Below are positions 18,016-25,345 of a DNA stretch of 64,000 nt, piece after piece. Source of the stretch: Deltaproteobacteria bacterium (GTDB lineage: Bacteria > Desulfobacterota > Desulfobulbia > Desulfobulbales > Desulfocapsaceae). The DNA lies in assembly GCA_026388715.1 (NCBI GenBank), contig JAPLJF010000010.1, positions 248,001-312,000 on the forward strand, read 5' to 3'. The position numbers and the translations under genes were made by a program. The first letter of the stretch is position 1. Every line of letters starts with the position of its first letter. The notes beneath the pieces were generated by a model. The model did no database searches. It had not been told where the DNA came from and worked only from the letters and a program-made list of their open reading frames with translations.

Positions 18016-18963
18016 CTATTCTCCCTCGACAAAGGTATATGCGTTGAAATCTGATTTGCGGACTGGTGTGGGTGCCCCATGTCCAGGCCAGCCAAGTAAG
18101 GCATTGGCTACTATTCGGTAATGGGATGGGATCTTTAATAGTTTTCTCAGGGCAAGGTCTTGTTGCCTGGAGTGGTGGGTCCAGTTCAGAATAGTCATGC
18201 CAAGGCCCAGGGAGTGTGCAACCAGGGCGCAATTCTGAATGCCGAGGGCAGTGTCAAGGACAGGAAGAATCATTTCCTGGGGCATCAGGTAGGGGCGAAG
18301 ATCTGCACAGAATGACATGAAACATGGAGGTTTATGACTGAAGCATGTTGCTCCGCTATTGTTTTCGATACATGACTCAATTAATTTTGGGTCATCAACA
18401 ATGAAAATTTTTGATGTCTGACGATTGCAGCTGGAAGGAGCCCATTTCATACTTTGGGCAATTTTTCTCAAATCGGCGCGTTGTATAGGTTTGTTTTGAA
18501 AGTCTCTAATCGACCTCCTGGTTTTGATCAGACTGTCAATCTGAGCAAAGTTACAGTTTGCCTCTTTAAATTCTTCACAACCGCTAGCCTGTTTGTCTTC
18601 TGCCTGGAACTTCTCATAGGAACTGATTATTTCTTTCGCCCAGTTGACCGAGTCGTCATTGAGGTACTCAGGGGACTTAATCTCCATTAAACAATCTTTG
18701 GCTTGTTTGAAAAAATCACTGCTATGACCGGGCTCACAATCACAACGCTGGAGCCCTTTATCTAGGATATGAGCAAATTTTCGAAGTTCGGCCGACCAGA
18801 ATGCATCGTCAAGATTATTTTTAGATGCTCTCCAGGATAACACTGTTTCGGCCAATTCAATCTCATCACGATAGTCAGTGGGGACGATCATGGGGTGGAA
18901 CAGTTTCCGTCTGATACTTAAGGGAAGCAACCGGGTTACGATTTTTTTTAGGACATCCTTCAT
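18016..18963 (-). CDS. Nitroreductase family protein in the polysaccharide locus
   Basis: 315 residues. The nitroreductase/FMN-binding domain starts near residue 145 with LIKTRRSIRDFQNKPIQ, continues with MKWAPSSCNRQTSKIFIV, and has VLDTALGIQNCALVAHSLGLGMTILNW and ALLGWPG near the end; these contact FMN in characterised members. About 140 residues precede it, with LPLSIRRKLFHP and a cysteine-rich segment, and are not part of the minimal domain. The gene lies 4 bp upstream of the pyruvyl transferase gene on the same strand, so the products probably act together. Which redox step a flavoprotein would provide for a surface polysaccharide is not known to me. Confidence 0.72.
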   Translation of the reverse strand: MKDVLKKIVTRLLPLSIRRKLFHPMIVPTDYRDEIELAETVLSWRASKNNLDDAFWSAELRKFAHILDKGLQRCDCEPGHSSDFFKQAKDCLMEIKSPEYLNDDSVNWAKEIISSYEKFQAEDKQASGCEEFKEANCNFAQIDSLIKTRRSIRDFQNKPIQRADLRKIAQSMKWAPSSCNRQTSKIFIVDDPKLIESCIENNSGATCFSHKPPCFMSFCADLRPYLMPQEMILPVLDTALGIQNCALVAHSLGLGMTILNWTHHSRQQDLALRKLLKIPSHYRIVANALLGWPGHGAPTPVRKSDFNAYTFVEGE

Positions 18964-18978
18964 TATTATCCTTTGCTG

Positions 18979-20508
18979 TTAAATATTTCTTCTAAGCAAA
19001 TTGCTCTGGCTGATAGCACTTTTTAAGCTCCGGGAAAAAACAGTAGCACAATTATCTTTGCCACCAAATAGCACTTCACTGCATCCCAATATTATGGAAA
19101 GACCTAAGGTAAAAATACTAGCTTCGGCAAAGAGAATCGGCCAACTGATAGGGGGGTAGAAATCTTGCAGCTTAAAACCAATGAGTATGGCGATACATCC
19201 TATTGCCAATGGCATTAAAAAAATTCTGCATAATATGCGCCACGGTCCTTTTTTAAGAAAATACTTCCAGGTAAAAAACATAGCGACAAAACCCCAGATA
19301 GTTGTGGCGCAATACGAGTATCCTGCTCCATTTAATCCATACTTAGGTATAAGCGTAAAATTCAGAAGCAGGCTTGTAATCCCGACGCAGAACGCGATGG
19401 CTGTGACATACTGAGGTTTGTTAACCCCTTTAAAAAGTTCCTGATATACAATAAATGCCCCTCTGACCATTGAGCTAAAGGCAATTAACTGGCCAACCGT
19501 AGAACATTTTTCAGCAAAATCATTTGAGATCCATAAGGTTAGAAAATCTTTCATAAATACTGTTAATGGGGCAAAAATGAGTATCGAAAACATGAGCATT
19601 ACCCATGTGGCGTTTATGTATAATTTTTCAATTTCAGCGGGGCCTTTTGCTGAGCTGAATTTTGGAAAAAGGACCGCCCCTCCTTGGCCAACTACGGATA
19701 AGGCTCGTAATGCCAAATCCTGTGGGACAGTTAAAAAACCAACGGCAGAAGAACTTACAAATGAACCAATAATTAGGCGGTCGGAGTAGCTGAAACTTAG
19801 GCCAAAAAGGTGGGTCAGGAAAGAAAAAAAGCCGTAGCCGGTGACCTCTCTAATCCCGGCAGCAGAATATGCTGGGGTAAATTTTGTCTGGGGTAAGATC
19901 CGCTTGGCCAACAAGATGTTAATTGTTAGAGATAAGATGTTTGTGCTGAGAACAACAAATATCAGCTCGGTTATCCCCCCCGATGATTTTATTACAACTA
20001 TGGTTGCAAGCGCCTGGAAGATGGCTGCTAAAATAACATTTTTTGTTTGTATATCGTATCGTTGTACTCCCTGGATGATCGCAACAGCAACTCCGTTAAT
20101 GAGCGTTACGGCAAAACAGAGCGCCGATATTCTCAACAGTACTTCTGCTTGGGATATTGATTCCGCGGGGATAGAGAACAGAGACAATAAGATAGGTGCC
20201 AAAAGGTTAACTGCGACAATTACCAATAATCCGATCGTAATATATAAGAATAATGTTGACCTGACAACTCGGTTGATTCCTCCCAAGTCGTTCTGGATGT
20301 GATAATGGGCAACATACCTGAGGGTGGCATCGCCCAAGCCAAAGGACATGACCCCCATAACCCCGCTAATGCTCATGATCAACATGTAAAGGCCATAGTT
20401 GCTAGCGCCGATATGTAAAATCAGAAATGGGGTAATAAAAAATGTTATTGCCAGAGGAACAACGCGGCCAATAATGTTCCAAATAGCGTTACCTGTTAGC
20501 GAGCGCAT
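18979..20508 (-). CDS. Polysaccharide flippase (Wzx/RfbX-type, MATE/MOP superfamily)
   Basis: About 509 residues with 12-14 hydrophobic segments. The N-terminus, SLTGNAIWNIIGRVVPLAITFFITPFLI with LGASNYG-like IGASNYGLYML, and SFGLGDATLRYVAHY match the polysaccharide flippase family. SFSYSDRLIIGSFVSSSAVGFLTVPQ is the mid-protein signature. It should move the lipid-linked repeat unit from the cytoplasmic to the periplasmic leaflet of the inner membrane. The start is uncertain: I took the ATG of MRSLTGNA, while a GTG four codons upstream is also possible. It lies 15 bp upstream of the nitroreductase-like gene and downstream of the epimerase gene. Confidence 0.82.
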   Translation of the reverse strand: MRSLTGNAIWNIIGRVVPLAITFFITPFLILHIGASNYGLYMLIMSISGVMGVMSFGLGDATLRYVAHYHIQNDLGGINRVVRSTLFLYITIGLLVIVAVNLLAPILLSLFSIPAESISQAEVLLRISALCFAVTLINGVAVAIIQGVQRYDIQTKNVILAAIFQALATIVVIKSSGGITELIFVVLSTNILSLTINILLAKRILPQTKFTPAYSAAGIREVTGYGFFSFLTHLFGLSFSYSDRLIIGSFVSSSAVGFLTVPQDLALRALSVVGQGGAVLFPKFSSAKGPAEIEKLYINATWVMLMFSILIFAPLTVFMKDFLTLWISNDFAEKCSTVGQLIAFSSMVRGAFIVYQELFKGVNKPQYVTAIAFCVGITSLLLNFTLIPKYGLNGAGYSYCATTIWGFVAMFFTWKYFLKKGPWRILCRIFLMPLAIGCIAILIGFKLQDFYPPISWPILFAEASIFTLGLSIILGCSEVLFGGKDNCATVFSRSLKSAISQSNLLRRNI

Positions 20509-20550
20509 ACTGTAAACCACATAAATTTATACCTGCAGATAAGGTTGCGG

Positions 20551-21675
20551 CTAAATGGTTAAGCACAAATCAGCTATTTTTATGGCGGCAGAACCATTGC
20601 CATACGGGTTATGGGCAAGGCTCATTTTTTCGTAAGCCTTGGAGTCGGTCAATAACCGGGATGTCTCTTTTACGATTTTGTCCTGGTTTGTACCTACCAA
20701 TAAAACAGTCCCGGCCTCGATTGCTTCGGGTCTCTCGGTGGTCTCTCGCATAACTAACACCGGTTTGCCAAGGGATGGGGCTTCCTCCTGGACACCACCT
20801 GAATCTGTAATGATTAGACAGGAGCGATTCATCAGGTAAATGAAAGGGAGGTAATCTTGCGGCTCAATCAGATGAACTCCCGGAATACCGCCAAGGATAC
20901 GTTTGACCGGTTCCTGGACTTGAGGATTGAGATGAACTGGATATACGATTTCCACATCATTATGGGCTTTAACTATAGCCTTAAGGGCCATGCAGATATG
21001 TTCGAAACCTTCACCGAAATTTTCACGGCGGTGGCCGGTTACGAGGATTAGTTTTTTATCAGCCTGAAGAAAAGAGAACTGTTCGGCCATATTGCGTTGC
21101 AGGGCTTCATTATTACGGATTTTCTCAACAACCACGAGCAGGGCATCGATCACGGTGTTGCCAGTGACAATGATCGACCCGTCGTTGACCCCTTCATGTA
21201 ACAGATTTTGACGTGCCCGCTCGGTTGGTGCGAAATGGTATTTGGTAATCGCCCCGGTCAGACGGCGGTTCATCTCTTCTGGCCATGGCGAGTAGATGTT
21301 GCCGGTTCGTAAACCTGCTTCAACGTGACCTACCGCAATTTTATGATAATAGGCCGCCAGACTGGCTGCCATGGTTGTGGTGGTGTCGCCATGGACAAGT
21401 ACGACATCTGGCTGGAAATCTTCTAATACCGGGGCCAAGCCCTGGAGTACATTACATGTGATGTCAGTAAGAGACTGGCCAGGTTTCATGATGTCGAGAT
21501 CATAATTGGGGCGGATCTCGAACAGGTCGAGAACCTGATCGAGCATTTGTCGGTGTTGCGCTGTTACACAGACACGACTGTCGAAGGCCTCTTGGCGTTT
21601 CCCAAATTCCTTGACCACCGGGGCCATCTTGATGGCCTCAGGGCGTGTGCCAAATACGGATAGGACTTTTTTCAT
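20551..21675 (-). CDS. wecB: UDP-N-acetylglucosamine 2-epimerase (non-hydrolysing)
   Basis: 374 residues, the normal length. [23 protein letters not shown] is the canonical N-terminus. [60 protein letters not shown] and [32 protein letters not shown] are all present and carry the catalytic Asp, Glu and His residues. It interconverts UDP-GlcNAc and UDP-ManNAc in the cytoplasm. This supplies a substrate for the WecG/TagA-type glycosyltransferase at the other end of the block. UDP-ManNAc dehydrogenase (WecC) is not seen in the window. It is downstream of the GDP-fucose synthase remnant. Confidence 0.92.
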   Translation of the reverse strand: MKKVLSVFGTRPEAIKMAPVVKEFGKRQEAFDSRVCVTAQHRQMLDQVLDLFEIRPNYDLDIMKPGQSLTDITCNVLQGLAPVLEDFQPDVVLVHGDTTTTMAASLAAYYHKIAVGHVEAGLRTGNIYSPWPEEMNRRLTGAITKYHFAPTERARQNLLHEGVNDGSIIVTGNTVIDALLVVVEKIRNNEALQRNMAEQFSFLQADKKLILVTGHRRENFGEGFEHICMALKAIVKAHNDVEIVYPVHLNPQVQEPVKRILGGIPGVHLIEPQDYLPFIYLMNRSCLIITDSGGVQEEAPSLGKPVLVMRETTERPEAIEAGTVLLVGTNQDKIVKETSRLLTDSKAYEKMSLAHNPYGNGSAAIKIADLCLTI

Positions 21676-21700
21676 TTAAACACCTGAAAGGAAGGAGTGC

Positions 21701-22040
21701 TCATGCCGTAGCTTGATCTATATACCACTTATATGTATTCCCTTGGCTTTCTCGCAAAAGGGTCGTCGCCTTCCAGTCCATTTGATTCAGCTTGCTCACA
21801 TCCAGCAACTTCCGCATCGTTCCACCTGGTTTGGAGGGATCAAAGGTAAGGTTGCCAAAGCCAACCACATCCCTGACCAACTCCGCCAATTCGCAGATGG
21901 TCAGGTCTTCACCGGGACCGATGTTTACCAGCGGTTGCAGCTTTTCTTCCGGTTGTTCCAGCAGATAGAGGCAGGCTTCCGCCATGTCGTCGCTGTAGCG
22001 CAATTTGCGCTTCTATGTACCTGTGCCCCGTAACGAGATG
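21701..22040 (-). pseudogene. GDP-L-fucose synthase (fcl/wcaG) C-terminal remnant
   Basis: The open part (21701-22003) encodes about 100 residues matching only the C-terminal third of GDP-L-fucose synthase: RYSDDMAEACLYLLEQ, NIGPGEDLTICELAELVRDVVGF and SKPGGTMRKLLDVSKLNQMDWK, then TYKWY. Reading the same frame upstream gives GTGT, a TAG stop, then KRK, at the position where intact enzymes read GTGTPKREFL.VDDMAEA. The nonsense codon and the loss of everything further upstream (NAD-binding Rossmann domain, catalytic Ser-Tyr-Lys) show a degraded gene. The break falls just before a palindromic repeat at 22111-22172. It lies at the junction between the conserved export core and the variable block, so it is probably a scar of past cassette exchange. 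Confidence 0.8.
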
Positions 22041-22110
22041 CAAGGTGCAAGGCTCAAGTTGCAAGGAGACGTCCTTTCAGGTCGATGGGAATGAACCCGT
22101 GGACCAGAAC

Positions 22111-22172
22111 AGCATAAGGAGCAGTAACGAAATAGTTATAAAGAGACAAGTTGTTTTGTAACGGTTCCTAAC
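22111..22172. repeat. Diverged palindromic repeat (family 1, copy D)
   Basis: The left arm AGCATAAGGAGCAGTAACGA and the right arm TTTTGTAACGGTTCCTAACC are imperfect inverted repeats. They resemble the arms of the better-conserved copies at 46695-46813 and 60816-60932, in the same orientation. It sits in the 208 bp between the fcl remnant and the Wzy_C-TPR gene. The match is weaker than between the two best copies, so membership is moderate. Confidence 0.5.
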
Positions 22173-22211
22173 CGGGCGTCAGTGATCAATTTTCGATAAT
22201 AGTAATCCTTT

Positions 22212-24539
22212 TTAAAGTGCCTTCAGCCGTTCCAATATGGATTCGTTAGCGGGTTCAAGAATTCTGGCCTGTTCGTATTCTTCCTTTGCCCGGTAGGGGA
22301 TGTTCTGCTGTTTATAATAATCGCCCAGATAGAGGTGAAAGGGGGCGTAGTCAGGCAATCTCTCAATCCCCTGGCGAAGGACGGCAATCGCTTTGTCGGT
22401 TTGTTTCTGTTGTTGATAAAAGGAGTATAACTGAAGGAAATACTCTGGCTTGACTGACTCTTCCCTGTCAATAAAATCAAGGGCGTGGCGTCTGTAATAT
22501 TCTGCCTCTTCCATCTGTCCAAGATCTTCCTTGAATTTTCCGTATTGTATCCAGATATCCACTTTTTCGGGAAATATAGCCTCGATTTCTTCCCTGCTGA
22601 ACGGGGAGATCAGAAGTTGCGAGAAAAACTTGGGGGTCAGATGGGGAAATTGAGAAAAACCCTGATGAAGAGCAGTTATCGCTTCTTCTCTTCTATCCAT
22701 GCGTTGCAGCCATTCGGTCCAGGTGAAGATCAGCTTTTCTTTATTCAGGCTCCTGGCGTAACCAGCGGCCATAAGCTGTGCAGCCTTGTCGATGTTGGTG
22801 TTACTCAGAAACATTCCCAGTCGTTGCAGATACACACCTTCCAGGGGATCTTTATTGGCAGCCAGTAGATAATTGGCGAAAGCGGGTTCGGGCTGTTTAA
22901 GTGTGAAGAGCAGATTCCCCTTGTAGTAGGGGTAGCTGGCTTCCAGGGGATCAAGACTGATGGCTTTGTTGATGGTTGTCAGCAGCTTCTGCAGGGTTTG
23001 CTCTGAGAGTTGGGGGTTAAGGTAAATACGGGATAATTGCTGGTAGAGATTGCCGGCCATGAGGATTCCGCCCTGGAAGGTGACGGTCAGGAGAAGCAGA
23101 GGAAGAACTGCAAGGCAGGTCCATCTCCATTGGGAAGAAACAGGGGGAAGCAGGGTGGGGCGGTTGTGGTATTGCAAGCGGGTATTTCCGGCTGAGATCA
23201 GGAGGCCGCACAGGAAAAAGAAATAGAGCCCGTTTGCCCCGTTGTGCATGTTGAAGTCGGTAAAGCTGTGCAGGAGCAGGGAAAAGATGGCGGTGAGGCC
23301 GGCAATAATGATGAGGATCGAGTAATGCTCCCGTCTGCTTCGGAGTTTCTGGAAGCCGTGGGTGAGGATGGTCAGCACAAACCAGGCGGCCAGGAGAAAG
23401 CCGATAATGCCGCCGTCTGTGAGCAGTTCGATATAGTCATTATGGGCATGATCGAAAATAGCGGTGGAGGGTATGGTGCTGTATTGTGGATAAACATGGA
23501 TAAAGGTGCCAAATCCCGTGCCGGTAAAGAGAAAATTCCGGATCATGGGGGCACAGTCCTGCCAGATCAGCAGGCGGCCGTCACTGATCCCGCCGGTTTC
23601 GGTGAAGGTCTTATCGAATTTGGCGAGGATCGGGTCCCAGCCCAGCCAGGTGACGGCCAGAAGAAGGCTGCCGATAAGGACGAGTGGCAGGACGCTCCCT
23701 GATTTCGCCCGTTTACTGCTAAGAAGCAGCAGGAAGAAAAACAGGCCAAGGTTGATGGCAATGATTCCTCCCCGGGAAAGGGCGATGAAGACGGAGGCCA
23801 GAATGAGGACAACACCGAATCCCAGGAAAAAATGCAGGTTGGAGCCAGGGGCAGAGAAGAGGGACGCGACGCGAGAACGGAAATTGTGCTGATATGTAAA
23901 TGTCGGACGATAATAAAAAAAGAGGGCCAGGGTCAGGGGAAAGACGAGCTCCATGAATCCGGCATAATGGTTCTGGTACACCCAGGGACCCACTGGGCCA
24001 AAAATGCTGGGGGTCGGGCGAAACCAGTAGATTGCCCGGGGGGAGGTAACTCTCTGAATAATGGCAAGAAAGGCAATGCCAATGGCCAGCCAGGCAATGA
24101 TCTTGACTGTTTTGGTTAACGATTCGCTACGACCTAATAGTTGCACGGTCAGGATGTAAAAAACTCCGTATGAAGAGAGGCGGATCCATTCCAGCAGGGA
24201 AGCTTTCTGGTTGACTGTAAGCGGGATCCAGTGGTTGTTCCCGTTGAGGTCGAGAAGTGGTGCGTATGTCTGGTGAATGGCAGGAGCGATCAGCTTGACA
24301 AGATCCGGCGGCAGGGGGATCAGTTGCAGAAACATCCATAGGAGCAGGAGCGACAGGGGAAGGATGCCCGGTATCTGCAGGATTGCTTCGCCCTGGCGAT
24401 GGATATGGAAAAAGCAGGTCAGGGCAGTCAGGAAAATCAGGCATTCAACAATGCCGATGGACCAGGTTTCCACACTGCCAAAGGCCAGTGGTGCAAAAAC
24501 CAGTGTGGCCATGAAAAGGAAGTAAGAGAGGGCGCGCAT
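22212..24539 (-). CDS. O-antigen ligase/polymerase-like protein with C-terminal TPR region
   Basis: 775 residues in two parts. Residues 1 to about 440 form 10-12 transmembrane segments with a periplasmic loop carrying ISDGRLLIWQDCAPMIRN, FTGTGFGTF and FDHAHNDYIELLTDGGIIGF, the Wzy_C superfamily signature (R...W, H.D......G). Residues from about 480 on are soluble and rich in tetratricopeptide-like helices, e.g. YYKGNLLFTLKQPEPAFANYLLAANKDP and APFHLYLGDYYKQQNIPYRAKEEYEQARILEPAN. Wzy_C-TPR fusions are common in exopolysaccharide loci and are thought to polymerise repeat units, the TPR part mediating protein contacts in the periplasm. It starts 3 bp after the stop of the phosphatase gene, in the conserved export core. 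Confidence 0.8.
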   Translation of the reverse strand: MRALSYFLFMATLVFAPLAFGSVETWSIGIVECLIFLTALTCFFHIHRQGEAILQIPGILPLSLLLLWMFLQLIPLPPDLVKLIAPAIHQTYAPLLDLNGNNHWIPLTVNQKASLLEWIRLSSYGVFYILTVQLLGRSESLTKTVKIIAWLAIGIAFLAIIQRVTSPRAIYWFRPTPSIFGPVGPWVYQNHYAGFMELVFPLTLALFFYYRPTFTYQHNFRSRVASLFSAPGSNLHFFLGFGVVLILASVFIALSRGGIIAINLGLFFFLLLLSSKRAKSGSVLPLVLIGSLLLAVTWLGWDPILAKFDKTFTETGGISDGRLLIWQDCAPMIRNFLFTGTGFGTFIHVYPQYSTIPSTAIFDHAHNDYIELLTDGGIIGFLLAAWFVLTILTHGFQKLRSRREHYSILIIIAGLTAIFSLLLHSFTDFNMHNGANGLYFFFLCGLLISAGNTRLQYHNRPTLLPPVSSQWRWTCLAVLPLLLLTVTFQGGILMAGNLYQQLSRIYLNPQLSEQTLQKLLTTINKAISLDPLEASYPYYKGNLLFTLKQPEPAFANYLLAANKDPLEGVYLQRLGMFLSNTNIDKAAQLMAAGYARSLNKEKLIFTWTEWLQRMDRREEAITALHQGFSQFPHLTPKFFSQLLISPFSREEIEAIFPEKVDIWIQYGKFKEDLGQMEEAEYYRRHALDFIDREESVKPEYFLQLYSFYQQQKQTDKAIAVLRQGIERLPDYAPFHLYLGDYYKQQNIPYRAKEEYEQARILEPANESILERLKAL

Positions 24540-24542
24540 GGG

Positions 24543-25238
24543 TCAGGCCGGAAGCGGAGGGAGGATGCCGACCGCCACGACCAGCTTTTTGGCTTGCTCT
24601 TCCCCGATGATTTTGGCGGCGTGTCTGACGGCCTTGCTTAAGATGGGTGCTCTGAATCCTGGCGCGTGGGAATCTGTGGCCAGGTAGTGAACATGTTCGT
24701 TCCGGAGAAGGTATTCGGCACAGTTTTTTGCGGCCATACCCAGATTGCCGGTGAGGCTTTCAGCGGTAATTTGTATTTTTGCTCCCATTTCCAGGAGCGT
24801 ATTCAGTTGCCATGGCTCGCGTCCTATCTGGATGTTTCGTTCCGGATGGGCAATGATCGGGGTGATTGACCGGGTTGTGAGCGCGGAAATCAGTTCTCGT
24901 GCGTCGGCTGGCAGGTAGCTGTGGGGGAATTCCATAAGCAGGAAGGAGCTTTCGGCCAGACAGAAGCGATCCGCAACATTCAGGGCGACGTGGGCCTGTA
25001 CTTCGGCCCCGAAGAGAATGGTAATCGGAATGGACTGTTGCTGAAGAGCCGTATTTAATTGGGCCACGGCTTCAATCAATTTTTCCCGTGGGTATGCGGC
25101 GCTGGTCAGGTGGGGGGTGGCAATGATGGTATGAATGCCGTCATTTGCGGCTATCCTGGCCATGGCGATCGATGTTTCCGTATCCGGGGCGCCATCATCA
25201 TCGACGCCGGGAAGGATATGACAATGAATATCGATCAT
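24543..25238 (-). CDS. Tyrosine-protein phosphatase, PHP type (CpsB/YwqE/CapC)
   Basis: 231 residues. MIDIHCHILPGVDDDGAPDTETSIAMA has the first metal-binding motif H.H.LPG.DDG. IIATPHLTS, LFGAEVQAHV, LLMEFP, TPIIAHPERN, QITAESLTGNLG and YLATDSHAPGFRAP are the remaining PHP-family metal and substrate residues. Members dephosphorylate the C-terminal tyrosine cluster of the Wzc/CpsD autokinase and so control polymer export and length. The kinase gene lies directly upstream on the same strand, separated by a palindromic repeat, which supports this pairing. All predicted Mn-binding residues are present. Confidence 0.9.
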   Translation of the reverse strand: MIDIHCHILPGVDDDGAPDTETSIAMARIAANDGIHTIIATPHLTSAAYPREKLIEAVAQLNTALQQQSIPITILFGAEVQAHVALNVADRFCLAESSFLLMEFPHSYLPADARELISALTTRSITPIIAHPERNIQIGREPWQLNTLLEMGAKIQITAESLTGNLGMAAKNCAEYLLRNEHVHYLATDSHAPGFRAPILSKAVRHAAKIIGEEQAKKLVVAVGILPPLPA

Positions 25239-25280
25239 GAAAATTCGCTGGGTTAAGGGAAACAGTGTTGCCGCGTATCC

Positions 25281-25345
25281 GGTTTAGGAGCCGTTACAAA
25301 ATAAATAGACCATTTCAAACTATTTCATTACGGCTCTTTATGCCG
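25281..25345. repeat. Palindromic repeat (family 1, copy C) overlapping the 3' end of the tyrosine kinase gene
   Basis: The left arm TTTAGGAGCCGTTACAAAAT and the right arm ATTTCATTACGGCTCTTTAT are inverted repeats around a short AT-rich centre. Relative to the copies at 46695-46813 and 60816-60932 it lies in the opposite orientation. Its right edge enters the kinase gene; the TAA stop of that gene is part of the repeat's CCGTAATG segment. It could fold into a hairpin in the kinase-phosphatase mRNA. Confidence 0.65.
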
